A stretch of 64,000 nt of DNA from Ancylobacter sp. Lp-2. GTDB lineage: Bacteria > Pseudomonadota > Alphaproteobacteria > Rhizobiales > Xanthobacteraceae. Shown here piece after piece: positions 17,968 through 25,735 of this stretch. The position numbers and the translations under genes were made by a program. Below the pieces are notes generated by a model. It was not told the DNA's origin, searched no databases, and saw only the letters and a program-made list of their open reading frames with translations. The DNA lies in contig NZ_JAJALI010000007.1 of the NCBI RefSeq assembly GCF_020523795.1, forward strand, positions 62,001 to 126,000, in the 5' to 3' direction. Numbering within the stretch: position 1 is the stretch's first letter; each line of letters starts with the position of its first letter.

Positions 17968-17991
17968 CGATGTATCTATCTGAATATAACG
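17968..17991 (-). promoter_or_regulatory. Mo-box-like (ModE-type) site upstream of the DUF2325 gene
   Basis: On the minus strand CGTTATAT is followed by an 8-nt spacer and ATACATCG. The first half is identical to the perfect box at 20366-20389; the second half matches the ideal ATATAACG at 6 of 8 positions. ModE operators have this 8-8-8 layout. Weak alone, it gains weight from two further boxes within 2.5 kb. Confidence 0.45.
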
Positions 17992-18148
17992 CTTCTGCCG
18001 ACTGCGAAAGATCGGAGGTTCGCCAGCAAGCTGAAATGGCACGGTTATCGAGAGACGGGTCGCCCGACACGGCCCTCGATGCGGCCTCGGGGGCAGGGGC
18101 ACGGCCGGGGCGAGCCGGTCGTGCCGGTGAGGCCGGGTCTCGATGCCT

Positions 18149-18631
18149 TCAATAAGGGACGCGGTCGGACTTGTTCTTGTATTTCTTCCACACCTCGACC
18201 GCCTCCTCCTGGAGGATCTGCACGCAGGTGATCGAACGCTGGTCGATCGGCTTGCGCAGCTCGCCATAGATCATGCTGTCGTCGAAATCGCCGTATTCGA
18301 GCGCATCGGCATTGGTGGAAGCGTAGAAGACCCGCTCGATGCCCGCCCAGTAGCTGGCCGCCATGCACATCGGGCAGGGTTCGGCGCTGGTGTAGAGCGT
18401 GGCGCCCTTCAGCTTGAAGCTGCCAACCTTCTTGCAGGCGTTGCGGATCGCCTCGATCTCGCCGTGCCAGGTCGGATCGTTCTCGGCAACGACCCGGTTC
18501 GCGCCTTCGCCGATGATCTCGCCATCGCGCACAATCACGGTACCGAACACCCCGCCGGCGCTGTCGATCAGCGAGGTCTTCTCGGACAGTTCGATTGCCC
18601 GGCTCATGAATTTCTTGTCGTCGTCGGTCAT
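18149..18631 (-). CDS. Nucleoside/guanine deaminase (CDA fold, zinc)
   Basis: 160 residues, a typical length. The zinc site is visible as H56-G-E58 and PCPMC (C86, C89), with E58 the proton shuttle. The H-G-E form in place of H-A-E and the WHGEIEAIR context are common among guanine-deaminase-like members. Such cytosolic enzymes deaminate guanine to xanthine, or related purines and cytosine. Xanthine is normally oxidised by a molybdenum hydroxylase, which could explain its place among genes with Mo-box-like promoters. It is followed upstream on the same strand by the two-ABM-domain gene, 35 bp away, so the two may be co-transcribed. Confidence 0.85.
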   Translation of the reverse strand: MTDDDKKFMSRAIELSEKTSLIDSAGGVFGTVIVRDGEIIGEGANRVVAENDPTWHGEIEAIRNACKKVGSFKLKGATLYTSAEPCPMCMAASYWAGIERVFYASTNADALEYGDFDDSMIYGELRKPIDQRSITCVQILQEEAVEVWKKYKNKSDRVPY

Positions 18632-18666
18632 CGCATTTCCCTTTGGAGCATGATTTCAGGCACGGA

Positions 18667-19614
18667 CTAGAACAGCAGGGAAAGCAGCCCGATCTCGGCG
18701 GCGTAGAGAGCGATCAGCAGCAGCGCGCCGCCGATCTCCGCCTGTCTCCGATGCGCGGCGGAAGGGGTGAGCCACCATTTCAGCGCGGACCGGGCGATCC
18801 CGACTAGGGGCCACGACACCAGGCTCACGCTGATCGCGTTCCCGATGAAGACGGCGAGGGTGGTCGGCAGTCCGGTGAGGTGAGGGCTCAGGAAGATCAT
18901 CTCGAGGATGACGACCGGGAACAGCACGAGCAGGACCAGCGCGGTCTGCTTCCAGGCAGGCGGCACCGTGCCGGTGCCGTCCGGGGCAAACCAGCTGCCG
19001 AAGCCGGGCGCCAGCCGCCTGGTCGACCAGTGCGAGACGGTCGGGTCGGCACCGTCGGTGAGGGCCTTGCGTTCCGCCGAGATGAGCCATGCGTCCAGCT
19101 GCGCCGGCGACTGGAAGCGCACCAGCGCTGTCCAGAAAGGCGGATCGCCGAAAATCGGCGCCTGCACGAAGGTGCCCATATAGCCGGGAAAGCGCGCCTG
19201 CGCGGTTTGCGCCGCCTCGGCCCAGGCGAGAAACTCGCCTTCGCGGCCGGGCTCCACTTCGGTGGTAATCACCTCCGTGACGGTGCCGAACGCATGGTAG
19301 TCCGGCGCGGCCTCTTCGAACGGCTCGCCTGCGTCTCGCGCGTCTGTGGCCGTGAAGTCGGCGAACAGCGCCCGACGCTCGGCATGGGCGAGCCAACTTG
19401 CCAGCGCCTCGTGGGAGGCAAAGCGCTGGACGACCTGCCATTCCGCGGATTCCGCATGAGCCGGCAATATCTCGACGCTGAGGAAGCCGGGCTGGCCGGC
19501 GATCAGCCGGGTCACGGCTGCATGCCAGGACGGAAACTGTCCGTGGCGATGGTCGTCCAGATGGACGCGGGACACGACGGCGCTCACCCGGGCGTCATCC
19601 GTTGCGGCGCTCAT
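18667..19614 (-). CDS. Membrane protein with two antibiotic-biosynthesis-monooxygenase (ABM) domains
   Basis: 315 residues. Two ferredoxin-like ABM repeats occupy about residues 10-105 and 110-205: FPSWHAAVTRLIAGQPGF matches FLAWAEAAQTAQARFPGY, each followed by a W-x-x-[LV]-x-R-F segment. The C-terminal third has three hydrophobic helices (ALVLLVLFPVVILEMIF, AVFIGNAISVSLVSWPLVG, GGALLLIALYAAEIGLL). Double-ABM proteins with a membrane tail form a recognised hypothetical class; no activity is established. It begins divergently from DUF2478, with a Mo-box-like site between them. Confidence 0.8.
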   Translation of the reverse strand: MSAATDDARVSAVVSRVHLDDHRHGQFPSWHAAVTRLIAGQPGFLSVEILPAHAESAEWQVVQRFASHEALASWLAHAERRALFADFTATDARDAGEPFEEAAPDYHAFGTVTEVITTEVEPGREGEFLAWAEAAQTAQARFPGYMGTFVQAPIFGDPPFWTALVRFQSPAQLDAWLISAERKALTDGADPTVSHWSTRRLAPGFGSWFAPDGTGTVPPAWKQTALVLLVLFPVVILEMIFLSPHLTGLPTTLAVFIGNAISVSLVSWPLVGIARSALKWWLTPSAAHRRQAEIGGALLLIALYAAEIGLLSLLF

Positions 19615-19724
19615 GATGCTTCCAGGCCTTCCCGCATCGGTACTGTCGTCTCGTCACTCTCGCGAGAAGGTCGTCATCGACCACATCGGAACCCCGGACA
19701 GGTTGTCCCGATCGCAGGAAAAAA

Positions 19725-19746
19725 GCTATATCTATTGATATATAGG
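19725..19746. promoter_or_regulatory. Mo-box-like (ModE-type) operator before the DUF2478 gene
   Basis: CTATAT, an 8-nt spacer, then ATATAG (19726-19745) is a perfect 6-bp inverted repeat. It has the TATAT-N8-ATATA core and spacing of ModE operators. It lies about 55 bp before the DUF2478 start and 110 bp before the divergent double-ABM gene. Confidence 0.55.
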
Positions 19747-19800
19747 AAGATGATACCCCCAAGGCGGCAGGGTGTCGCATCGGCAAGTCGACGAGATTCA

Positions 19801-20301
19801 ATGAGCGCCATCCTTGCTCTCCAGGGAGCCTCGCGTGACGTGATCCAGAACGAACTCGGGGCGTTCGTCGCGCGGCGCCTGGGCGAGGGGCGGCGGGTCG
19901 TCGGCTGCGTCGAGGTGATCGGGCCGAGCGGCAGCCGTGCCGGCTATGTCCTGAAAGATGTCGTCAGCGGTCGCCAACACCACATCGAGCAGAATCTCGG
20001 TCCGCTGGCCGAGGCCTGCCATCTCGATCCCGCCGGAATCGTCGACGTCTGCCAGAGCATCATCGAGGCCCTGACGCGGGACTGCGAGGTGTTGGTGCTG
20101 GCTAAGTTCGGCAAGCTGGAGGCCTACAGGAGCGGTCTCATCTCGGCCTTCGCCCGCGCGGTCGAGCAGGACATTCCCGTCCTGACCTCGGTGGCCCCGA
20201 CCTATGGGGCGGCCTGGCAGCGGTTCGCCGGCGAGATGGCCGCCGTGGCGCCTCCCGACCGCGCCGTCCTCGAAGCCTGGTGGCATCGCGTCCGAGGCTA
20301 A
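19801..20301 (+). CDS. DUF2478 protein (molybdenum-linked NTPase-like)
   Basis: 166 residues from the ATG at 19801; longer in-frame readings are antisense to the ABM gene. It shows the DUF2478 pattern: LALQGASRDVIQNELGAF at the start, VVGCVEVIGPSG, LKDVVSGRQHHIEQNLG, CHLDPAGI and the central LVLAKFGKLEA. The family is often found beside molybdate transport and ModE genes, and its role is unknown. Here no modABC is in view, but Mo-box-like sequences lie upstream of it and of the next gene, supporting a molybdenum-responsive role. Confidence 0.8.
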   Translation: MSAILALQGASRDVIQNELGAFVARRLGEGRRVVGCVEVIGPSGSRAGYVLKDVVSGRQHHIEQNLGPLAEACHLDPAGIVDVCQSIIEALTRDCEVLVLAKFGKLEAYRSGLISAFARAVEQDIPVLTSVAPTYGAAWQRFAGEMAAVAPPDRAVLEAWWHRVRG

Positions 20302-20365
20302 AGCATTGGCACCATAGGCGCATATTTGGGCAGTCGAGCGGCTTGCGCTCTGCGGAAACTCGAGT

Positions 20366-20389
20366 CGTTATATATATGAAGATATAACG
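20366..20389. promoter_or_regulatory. Perfect Mo-box (ModE-type operator) before the amidotransferase-like gene
   Basis: CGTTATAT (20366-20373) and ATATAACG (20382-20389) are perfect inverted halves with an 8-nt spacer, and the dyad extends one more base pair on each side. The layout equals the ModE operator of enterobacterial modA and the alphaproteobacterial Mo-box. It ends 9 bp before the ATG at 20399, a position that suits repression. Confidence 0.8.
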
Positions 20390-20398
20390 AGAAACGAG

Positions 20399-21160
20399 AT
20401 GGCGTCGAAGGTCTGGTCCTCCAAAACACGCTCGGCGGTCGCGCTGCGTCACGTCGCCTTCGAAGATCTCGGGCGCCTCGCCGGGCTCCTCGATGCGCGC
20501 GGATGGCAGGTCTCCTATTCCGAGGCGACGACGGAGCATTTGGCGCATTACTCCGTCCGTGAGGCCGATCTCGTGGTCGTGCTGGGCGGGCCGATCCATC
20601 TGTGCGATGCGCATGCCTATCCCTTTCTTGCGCGCGAGATGCGCCTGATCGAGCGACGCCTTGAACTGGGGTTGCCGACGCTCGGCATCGGCCTCGGCGC
20701 ACGCCTGATGGCGCGCGTACTCGGCGCCGCGGTGCATCGCGCCGACGGGATCGGAATCGGGTGGGGCGATATCTCCCTGACGGCGGAGGGTCTTCGCTCG
20801 CCCCTGGCCGCCCTGTCGCAGCCCGGCGAGACGGTGCTCCACTGGCGCCGCGAGCGCTTCGACCTGCCGTCGGGTGCACGCCGCCTCGCTTTCAGCGGGC
20901 GCGACGACAACGAGGCCTTCTCCTACGGCCCCGCCGCGCTGGCCTTGCAGTTCCACATCGAAGCCGACGGGCGCGCGCTGGAGGAGTGGTATGTCGGCCA
21001 CGCCGCCGAACTGCGCGGGCAGGGAATCGACGTGGCGCGGCTGCGCCGGCAAGGGCGGCTGCACACCTCCCGTCAGCGCCAGACCGCCGCCGCGGTGTTC
21101 GACGGCTGGCTCGACACCCAGTTCCCCGACGACGTCCCCGCCACGATGCCGGCCGCCTAG
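20399..21160 (+). CDS. Class I glutamine amidotransferase homologue lacking the catalytic cysteine
   Basis: 253 residues with the class I GATase fold: LVVVLGGPIHLCD, LPTLGIGLGARLMARVLGA, WGDISLT, VLHWRRERFDLP and ALQFHIEA. In active members the nucleophile elbow reads G-[IV]-C-L-G. Here the cysteine position is Gly98 (codon GGC at 20690-20692). The His186 and Glu188 partners are kept. Loss of the nucleophile predicts no glutamine hydrolysis, so a binding or regulatory role is likelier. It sits behind a perfect Mo-box and 97 bp after DUF2478. Confidence 0.85.
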   Translation: MASKVWSSKTRSAVALRHVAFEDLGRLAGLLDARGWQVSYSEATTEHLAHYSVREADLVVVLGGPIHLCDAHAYPFLAREMRLIERRLELGLPTLGIGLGARLMARVLGAAVHRADGIGIGWGDISLTAEGLRSPLAALSQPGETVLHWRRERFDLPSGARRLAFSGRDDNEAFSYGPAALALQFHIEADGRALEEWYVGHAAELRGQGIDVARLRRQGRLHTSRQRQTAAAVFDGWLDTQFPDDVPATMPAA

Positions 21161-21233
21161 CCGCCGGCTGGGCTTTCCCACCACCGGCGCCGACAGCGCC
21201 GGCCATTGATCACGCTTCGTTCTGGATCCCGAT

Positions 21234-21980
21234 GTGAATTCAATGCTGGATTTCTCCGTTTCCGATGGTCGATCCTCCGACGAGATGCAGGGCCTGTCGG
21301 CGCCGCGCACGCTGGCCGAGGATGTTCATCGCCGCCTCAAGCAGGCGATCTTCGACTTCCGCATGCCGCCCGGGCAGCGTTATTCCGAGCAGGAACTGTC
21401 GGGCGCCCTCGACGTGTCACGCACGCCGCTGCGTCTTGCGCTGCATATCCTTGAGCATGAAGGATATGTCGCCAATGTCGGCGGGCATTCAGCGTGGATG
21501 GTGCGCCCGCTGGACCTCGCCTATTACGAGGACCTCTACGATTTCCGCGTGGAACTCGAGGTGCTGGTCTGGCGACGGGCGGCATCGCAGCCTGCCGCCC
21601 CCGCGCTGGAGGGCCTCTCCGCCTTTTGGAACCTGCCGGCCGGACAGCGGCCGCCGGACGGCCGTGAGGTCGCCGAGCGCGACGAGGCGTTCCATCGCGC
21701 GGTGGTCGCGGCTTTCGGCAACCGGGCCATGCTGCGCAGCTTCGACGAGTTGACCGACCGCATCCGTATCATCCGCCGCCTCGATTTCGTCAGTCCTGAG
21801 CGGATCGCCGCGACGTTCGACGAGCATGCCGCCCTGTTGGCCGTGGTGCGTGCCAGCGATGTCGCCGGCGTGGAGGCGCGCATCCGCGAGCATATCGAAA
21901 CCTCCCGCGTCGAGATCCGGCGCCTCACCTTCCATCACATGACCCTCGCCAGCTCCGCAGCCCGCCGCGATGTGGTCTGA
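21234..21980 (+). CDS. GntR family regulator, FCD subfamily
   Basis: About 248 residues from a GTG at 21234 (an ATG at 21243 is an alternative). A winged helix spans roughly residues 27-90: LAEDVHRRLKQAIFDF, MPPGQRYSEQELSGAL, DVSRTPLRLALHILEHEGYV. An all-helical FCD ligand domain follows, with metal/ligand-type residues in RDEAFHRAVV and DEHAALLAV. It probably governs the flavin monooxygenase and aldehyde dehydrogenase that follow on the same strand; a substrate or product of that pathway would be the effector. Confidence 0.88.
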   Translation: MNSMLDFSVSDGRSSDEMQGLSAPRTLAEDVHRRLKQAIFDFRMPPGQRYSEQELSGALDVSRTPLRLALHILEHEGYVANVGGHSAWMVRPLDLAYYEDLYDFRVELEVLVWRRAASQPAAPALEGLSAFWNLPAGQRPPDGREVAERDEAFHRAVVAAFGNRAMLRSFDELTDRIRIIRRLDFVSPERIAATFDEHAALLAVVRASDVAGVEARIREHIETSRVEIRRLTFHHMTLASSAARRDVV

Positions 21981-22010
21981 CGGCTTCCGTTTCCGAATTC
22001 CGGGTGTTCT

Positions 22011-23333
22011 ATGAAGAACAAGATGATGCGCCTCGCCCTGTTCCTGTTTCCTGGACAGCATCTGGGGGCATGGCGCCTGCCCGATGCGATCCCCGAGCTG
22101 GATGTGGGCATCGAGCACTATGTTCGCGCCGCGAAACTGGCGGAGGAAGCCAGGCTCGACGCCATCTTCTTCGAGGACCAGGCCGCCATACCCCGCGCCA
22201 ACGACCTCCTGCGCGGCGACACCTATGGCGCCGCGCATCCGCGCGCGATCCATTTCGATCCGATGATGCTGCTGCCGGCGCTTGCCATGCACACCACGCA
22301 TCTCGGGCTCGCCGCGACCTCCACCGCGACCTTCAACGAGCCCTATAATGTGGCGCGGCGGTTCGCCTCGATCGATTTCATCAGCAACGGGCGCGCCGGC
22401 TGGAATCTCGTCACCTCGTTCAACGAGAACGAAGCACAGAACTTCGGCCTGGATGCGCATGTCGAGCACGGCGCGCGCTATGAGCGAGCCTCCGAATTCA
22501 TCGATGTCGTGACCGGGCTATGGGATTCCTGGGAGGACGGCGCGGTCCTGCGTGACAAGGAGAAGGGCGTCTATTTCGACGTCGCGAAGATGCACTTCCT
22601 CCAGCATGAGGGGAAGTTCTTCAGGGTGCGCGGGCCGCTCACCATGGGCCGGAGCCCGCAGGGGCGGCCGGTGATCTTGCAGGCCGGCTCGTCCGAACCC
22701 GGGCGGGAGTTGGCGGCGCGCACCGCCGACGTGGTCTTCACGCTGCAAACGGAGATCTCCGAAAGCCGGGCGTTCCGAGAGGACCTTCGCAAGCGCGCCG
22801 TCCGGTTCGGGCGCGATCCCGACAAGATCAAGATCCTCGTGGGCGCCACGCCCATCGTCGGGACGACGGACGAAGAGGCGCAGGAGCTGCGCGCGAGGAT
22901 GCGGGAGCTCATCCCCGAAGACCTCGCCATCAGCCACCTGATGCCGCATTCCGGTGGGCTCGATTTCAGGAAATACGACCTTAATGGGCCGCTGCCCGAC
23001 CTGCCCGACACCAATGCCGGCAAGTCGCATCGCGGTGCCATCGTCGCGCTCGCCCGTCGCGACAATCTGTCGATCCTTCAGACCGCGCGTTTCTTCGCCG
23101 AGGGCAGCTACCTGAAGCTGGTCGGCGCCCCGGCGACGGTCGCCGACAGAATGCAGGAATGGCTGGACGCCGATGCCTGCGACGGCTTCCTCGCCGTACC
23201 CACGCATTTCCCCACCGGCGTGGAGGCGTTCACCCGGCTGGTCGTGCCGGAGCTCCAGCGCCGTGGGATTTTCCGTACCGAGTATTCCGGCAAGCACCTG
23301 CGCGATCACCTGGGCGTCACGACCTACACCTGA
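22011..23333 (+). CDS. LLM-class flavin-dependent monooxygenase (NtaA/SnaA/DszA type)
   Basis: 440 residues, standard for this subgroup. The bacterial-luciferase-like TIM barrel is seen in LDAIFFEDQ, LAATSTATFNEPYNVARRF, SIDFISNGRAGWNLVTS and QGRPVILQAGSS. These enzymes use FMNH2 and oxygen to oxidise or cleave C-N, C-S or aromatic C-H bonds (nitrilotriacetate, dibenzothiophene sulfone, pyrimidines). A flavin reductase is needed but none is seen in the window. No clear ribosome site precedes the ATG at 22011. It forms a unit with the GntR regulator upstream and the aldehyde dehydrogenase downstream, suggesting oxidative release of an aldehyde. Confidence 0.88.
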   Translation: MKNKMMRLALFLFPGQHLGAWRLPDAIPELDVGIEHYVRAAKLAEEARLDAIFFEDQAAIPRANDLLRGDTYGAAHPRAIHFDPMMLLPALAMHTTHLGLAATSTATFNEPYNVARRFASIDFISNGRAGWNLVTSFNENEAQNFGLDAHVEHGARYERASEFIDVVTGLWDSWEDGAVLRDKEKGVYFDVAKMHFLQHEGKFFRVRGPLTMGRSPQGRPVILQAGSSEPGRELAARTADVVFTLQTEISESRAFREDLRKRAVRFGRDPDKIKILVGATPIVGTTDEEAQELRARMRELIPEDLAISHLMPHSGGLDFRKYDLNGPLPDLPDTNAGKSHRGAIVALARRDNLSILQTARFFAEGSYLKLVGAPATVADRMQEWLDADACDGFLAVPTHFPTGVEAFTRLVVPELQRRGIFRTEYSGKHLRDHLGVTTYT

Positions 23334-23399
23334 AGCGGCCGGCCGCTCCTCCCGCTCGCGCTCAATCCATTGAAAAACAAAACCTTCCACGAGGACATC

Positions 23400-24875
23400 A
23401 TGAATCCGGCTTCCTTCGATCTGGTCGGCGGCATCCCGCACTACAAGTTGTTCATCGACGGCGGGTGGGTAAGCTCCTCCCGCAACCAGCTTGCCGACGA
23501 TCTCAACCCGGCGACCGGCGAGGTGTTCGCCCGCACCCAGCAGGCCGGCGCCGCCGAGGTGACCCGCGCCATCGAGTCCGCGCATCGTGCGGCGCAGAGC
23601 TGGGGCAAGACGCTAGTGTCCGAGCGCGAGGTGCTGCTGCTGCGCACCGTCGAGGTCATCCAGCGCCGCACGCCGGAAATCCGCGACATGCTGATCGAGG
23701 AATGCGGCTCGGTGTTCTCCAAGGCGCTGTGGGAGATCGAATATGTCGTCGATGCCCTGCGCGCGGCGGCGGGCGACGCCCGCCACGTCATGGGCGAGAC
23801 CATGCCGATGACCATGCCGGGGCAGCTGTCGATCTCGGTGCGCAAGCCGCTCGGCGTCGTCGCCGGCATCGCGCCGTTCAACTCGCCCTTCCTCTTGTCG
23901 ATGAAGAAGATCGTCTACGCGCTGGCGACCGGCAACACCTTCATCCTGAAACCTTCCGAGGAGACGCCGGTGTCGGGCGCGCTCATCGCCGACATCTTCC
24001 AGGAGGCCGGCCTGCCGCCGGGCGTGCTCAACGTCGTGCCCGGCGTGCCGGCCGAGGTCGGCGATTTGCTTGTCGCCGATCCGCGGGTGAAGCTGATCAC
24101 CTTCACCGGCTCGACCCGCACCGGCCGGCATCTCGCGGTGGAGGCGGCCAGGCACCTCAAGAAGTTCACGCTGGAAATGGGCGGCAAGAGCCCCCTCATC
24201 GTGCTGAAGGACGCCGATCTCGACTATGCGGTGGATGCGGCCGCCTTCGGCATCTTTCTGCACCAGGGGCAGGTCTGCATGGCCAATTCCAAGGTGATCG
24301 TCGAGGCGCCGCTGTTCGACGCCTTCGCCGAGAAGTTCAGGGCGAAGACCGCGACCATCAAGGTCGGCGACCCGCGCGACCCGGAGACGGTGATCGGTCC
24401 GCTGATCCGCGCCCGCCAGTGCGACTTCATCGACAGCCAGCTCGCTGATGCAACCGAGAAGGGCGCCTCGGTGCTGATGGGGGGCACCCATGAGGGGCAG
24501 TTCTACCAGCCGACCGTGCTGTCGGGTGTGACGCCGGAAATGCGCATCTATCACGAGGAAAGCTTCGGCCCCGTCGTCTCGCTGTTCCGCGCCGAGGACG
24601 AGGAGGACGCGCTACGCATCGCCAACGACACCGAATACGGCCTCGCCGCGGCGGTGATCACCAACGACCTGCAGAAGGCGATGGACCTGTCGCTGCGCCT
24701 CGAATCCGGCATGGTGCATGTCAACGACACCACCATCTCCGACGAGCCGCATGTCCCCTTCGGCGGCGTCAAGAACTCAGGCTTCGGCCGCGAGGGCGGG
24801 CGCTATTCGCTGGAGGAGCTCACCGAGGTGAAGTGGGTGACCATCCAGATGGGCAAGCGCGCCTTTCCGTTCTGA
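23400..24875 (+). CDS. NAD(P)-dependent aldehyde dehydrogenase
   Basis: 491 residues from the ATG at 23400, preceded by GAGGA; the TTG at 23370 is a poorer start. All catalytic elements are present: N161 (PFNSP), E259 (LEMGGKSP) and nucleophile C293 (HQGQVCMANS), plus cofactor loop FTGSTRTGRH and FGPVVSLF. It oxidises aldehydes to acids in the cytosol. The gene lies 66 bp behind the LLM monooxygenase and probably acts on the aldehyde that reaction produces. The nearest families by feel are salicylaldehyde/vanillin-type dehydrogenases, but substrate is not readable. Confidence 0.92.
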   Translation: MNPASFDLVGGIPHYKLFIDGGWVSSSRNQLADDLNPATGEVFARTQQAGAAEVTRAIESAHRAAQSWGKTLVSEREVLLLRTVEVIQRRTPEIRDMLIEECGSVFSKALWEIEYVVDALRAAAGDARHVMGETMPMTMPGQLSISVRKPLGVVAGIAPFNSPFLLSMKKIVYALATGNTFILKPSEETPVSGALIADIFQEAGLPPGVLNVVPGVPAEVGDLLVADPRVKLITFTGSTRTGRHLAVEAARHLKKFTLEMGGKSPLIVLKDADLDYAVDAAAFGIFLHQGQVCMANSKVIVEAPLFDAFAEKFRAKTATIKVGDPRDPETVIGPLIRARQCDFIDSQLADATEKGASVLMGGTHEGQFYQPTVLSGVTPEMRIYHEESFGPVVSLFRAEDEEDALRIANDTEYGLAAAVITNDLQKAMDLSLRLESGMVHVNDTTISDEPHVPFGGVKNSGFGREGGRYSLEELTEVKWVTIQMGKRAFPF

Positions 24876-24923
24876 GCTTCAGACAATATCTGGATCGGGG
24901 CGATCCCGTTCGGGGAGAGGGAA

Positions 24924-25325
24924 TTGGCGGAAGCATTGCGTTCGCGCGTACATATCGCGGCCGGCGTCCTTCGTCGCGCGGATGGTCATGTGGCACTCGT
25001 GCGCAAGAGGGGAACCTCGGCCTTCATCCAGCCTGGCGGTAAGATCGAGCCCGGCGAGACCGCTCTCGCCGCACTGAAGCGCGAGCTTCGCGAGGAACTC
25101 GGCCTGTCGCTCGGCGATGACGAGGCTGTGCCGCTGGGGCGCTTTTCCGCCCCGGCGGTGAATGAGCCCGGCGCCGTCGTCGTGGCTGACGTCTTCCTCG
25201 TCGACACCACGGCCGAGCTCTTGCCCGATGCCGAGATCGAGGAAGTCATCTGGATCGATCCCTCGGCCCCCGGGGATGTCCCGTTGGCGCCTCTGACCCG
25301 CGATTGGATACTGCCAGCTCTGTGA
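24924..25325 (+). CDS. Nudix hydrolase
   Basis: 133 residues from a TTG at 24924 with GGGGAGAGGG directly before it. The Nudix box G-x5-E-x7-R-E-U-x-E-E-x-G-U is complete at residues 39-61 (GKIEPGE, then RELREELGL). The protein would hydrolyse a nucleoside diphosphate linked to another moiety, as in oxidised dNTPs or NDP-sugars. The gene is 48 bp behind the aldehyde dehydrogenase and may be transcribed with it, without an obvious functional tie. Confidence 0.88.
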   Translation: MAEALRSRVHIAAGVLRRADGHVALVRKRGTSAFIQPGGKIEPGETALAALKRELREELGLSLGDDEAVPLGRFSAPAVNEPGAVVVADVFLVDTTAELLPDAEIEEVIWIDPSAPGDVPLAPLTRDWILPAL

Positions 25326-25735
25326 GCAATTTACTCCATACCGTTAGGGAGATCGCCTCGATAGCGGACGCCCGATCCGCTTCTCCATCCGGGATGGCCC
25401 CCGACGCGAGGTTTCGGAGACGTATGGTTGTTCGCGAACGTCGTGTCCGCCCTCCGCCGAGAGGAGCTAGCGATGCCCGGGAGGCGGGTGCGCCTGATCC
25501 GGCTCCGAGGCTGCCGCGCGGACCAATGACGTTGCCGCGCGTTTCGATCGTGTGCCATCCCAAGTTACCGTCGCCTGCGTCGCCACCCCGAGCGAGCGGA
25601 AGAGAGGGCGCCTATCGACTTTGCGGCAACACTCCCGGCCGATATGGTCATCATGTACAGATTGGCCGGGACACGAATTTATCGGTAACCCTATGCTCGG
25701 AAATACGAATCGCCGATGTGTAGGGGAAGTTTCGC
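25326..25735. other. Intergenic region (410 bp) before the barrel-fusion gene
   Basis: No gene seen. It holds an inverted repeat CCCGGCC/GGCCGGG (25634-25640 and 25664-25670, 23-nt loop), about 65 bp before the start of the outer-membrane gene. This could structure its leader RNA. Confidence 0.35.

Noticed and set aside
18880-19800. N-terminal extension of the DUF2478 protein
   Set aside because: It is antisense to the double-ABM gene; DUF2478 homology starts exactly at the ATG at 19801.
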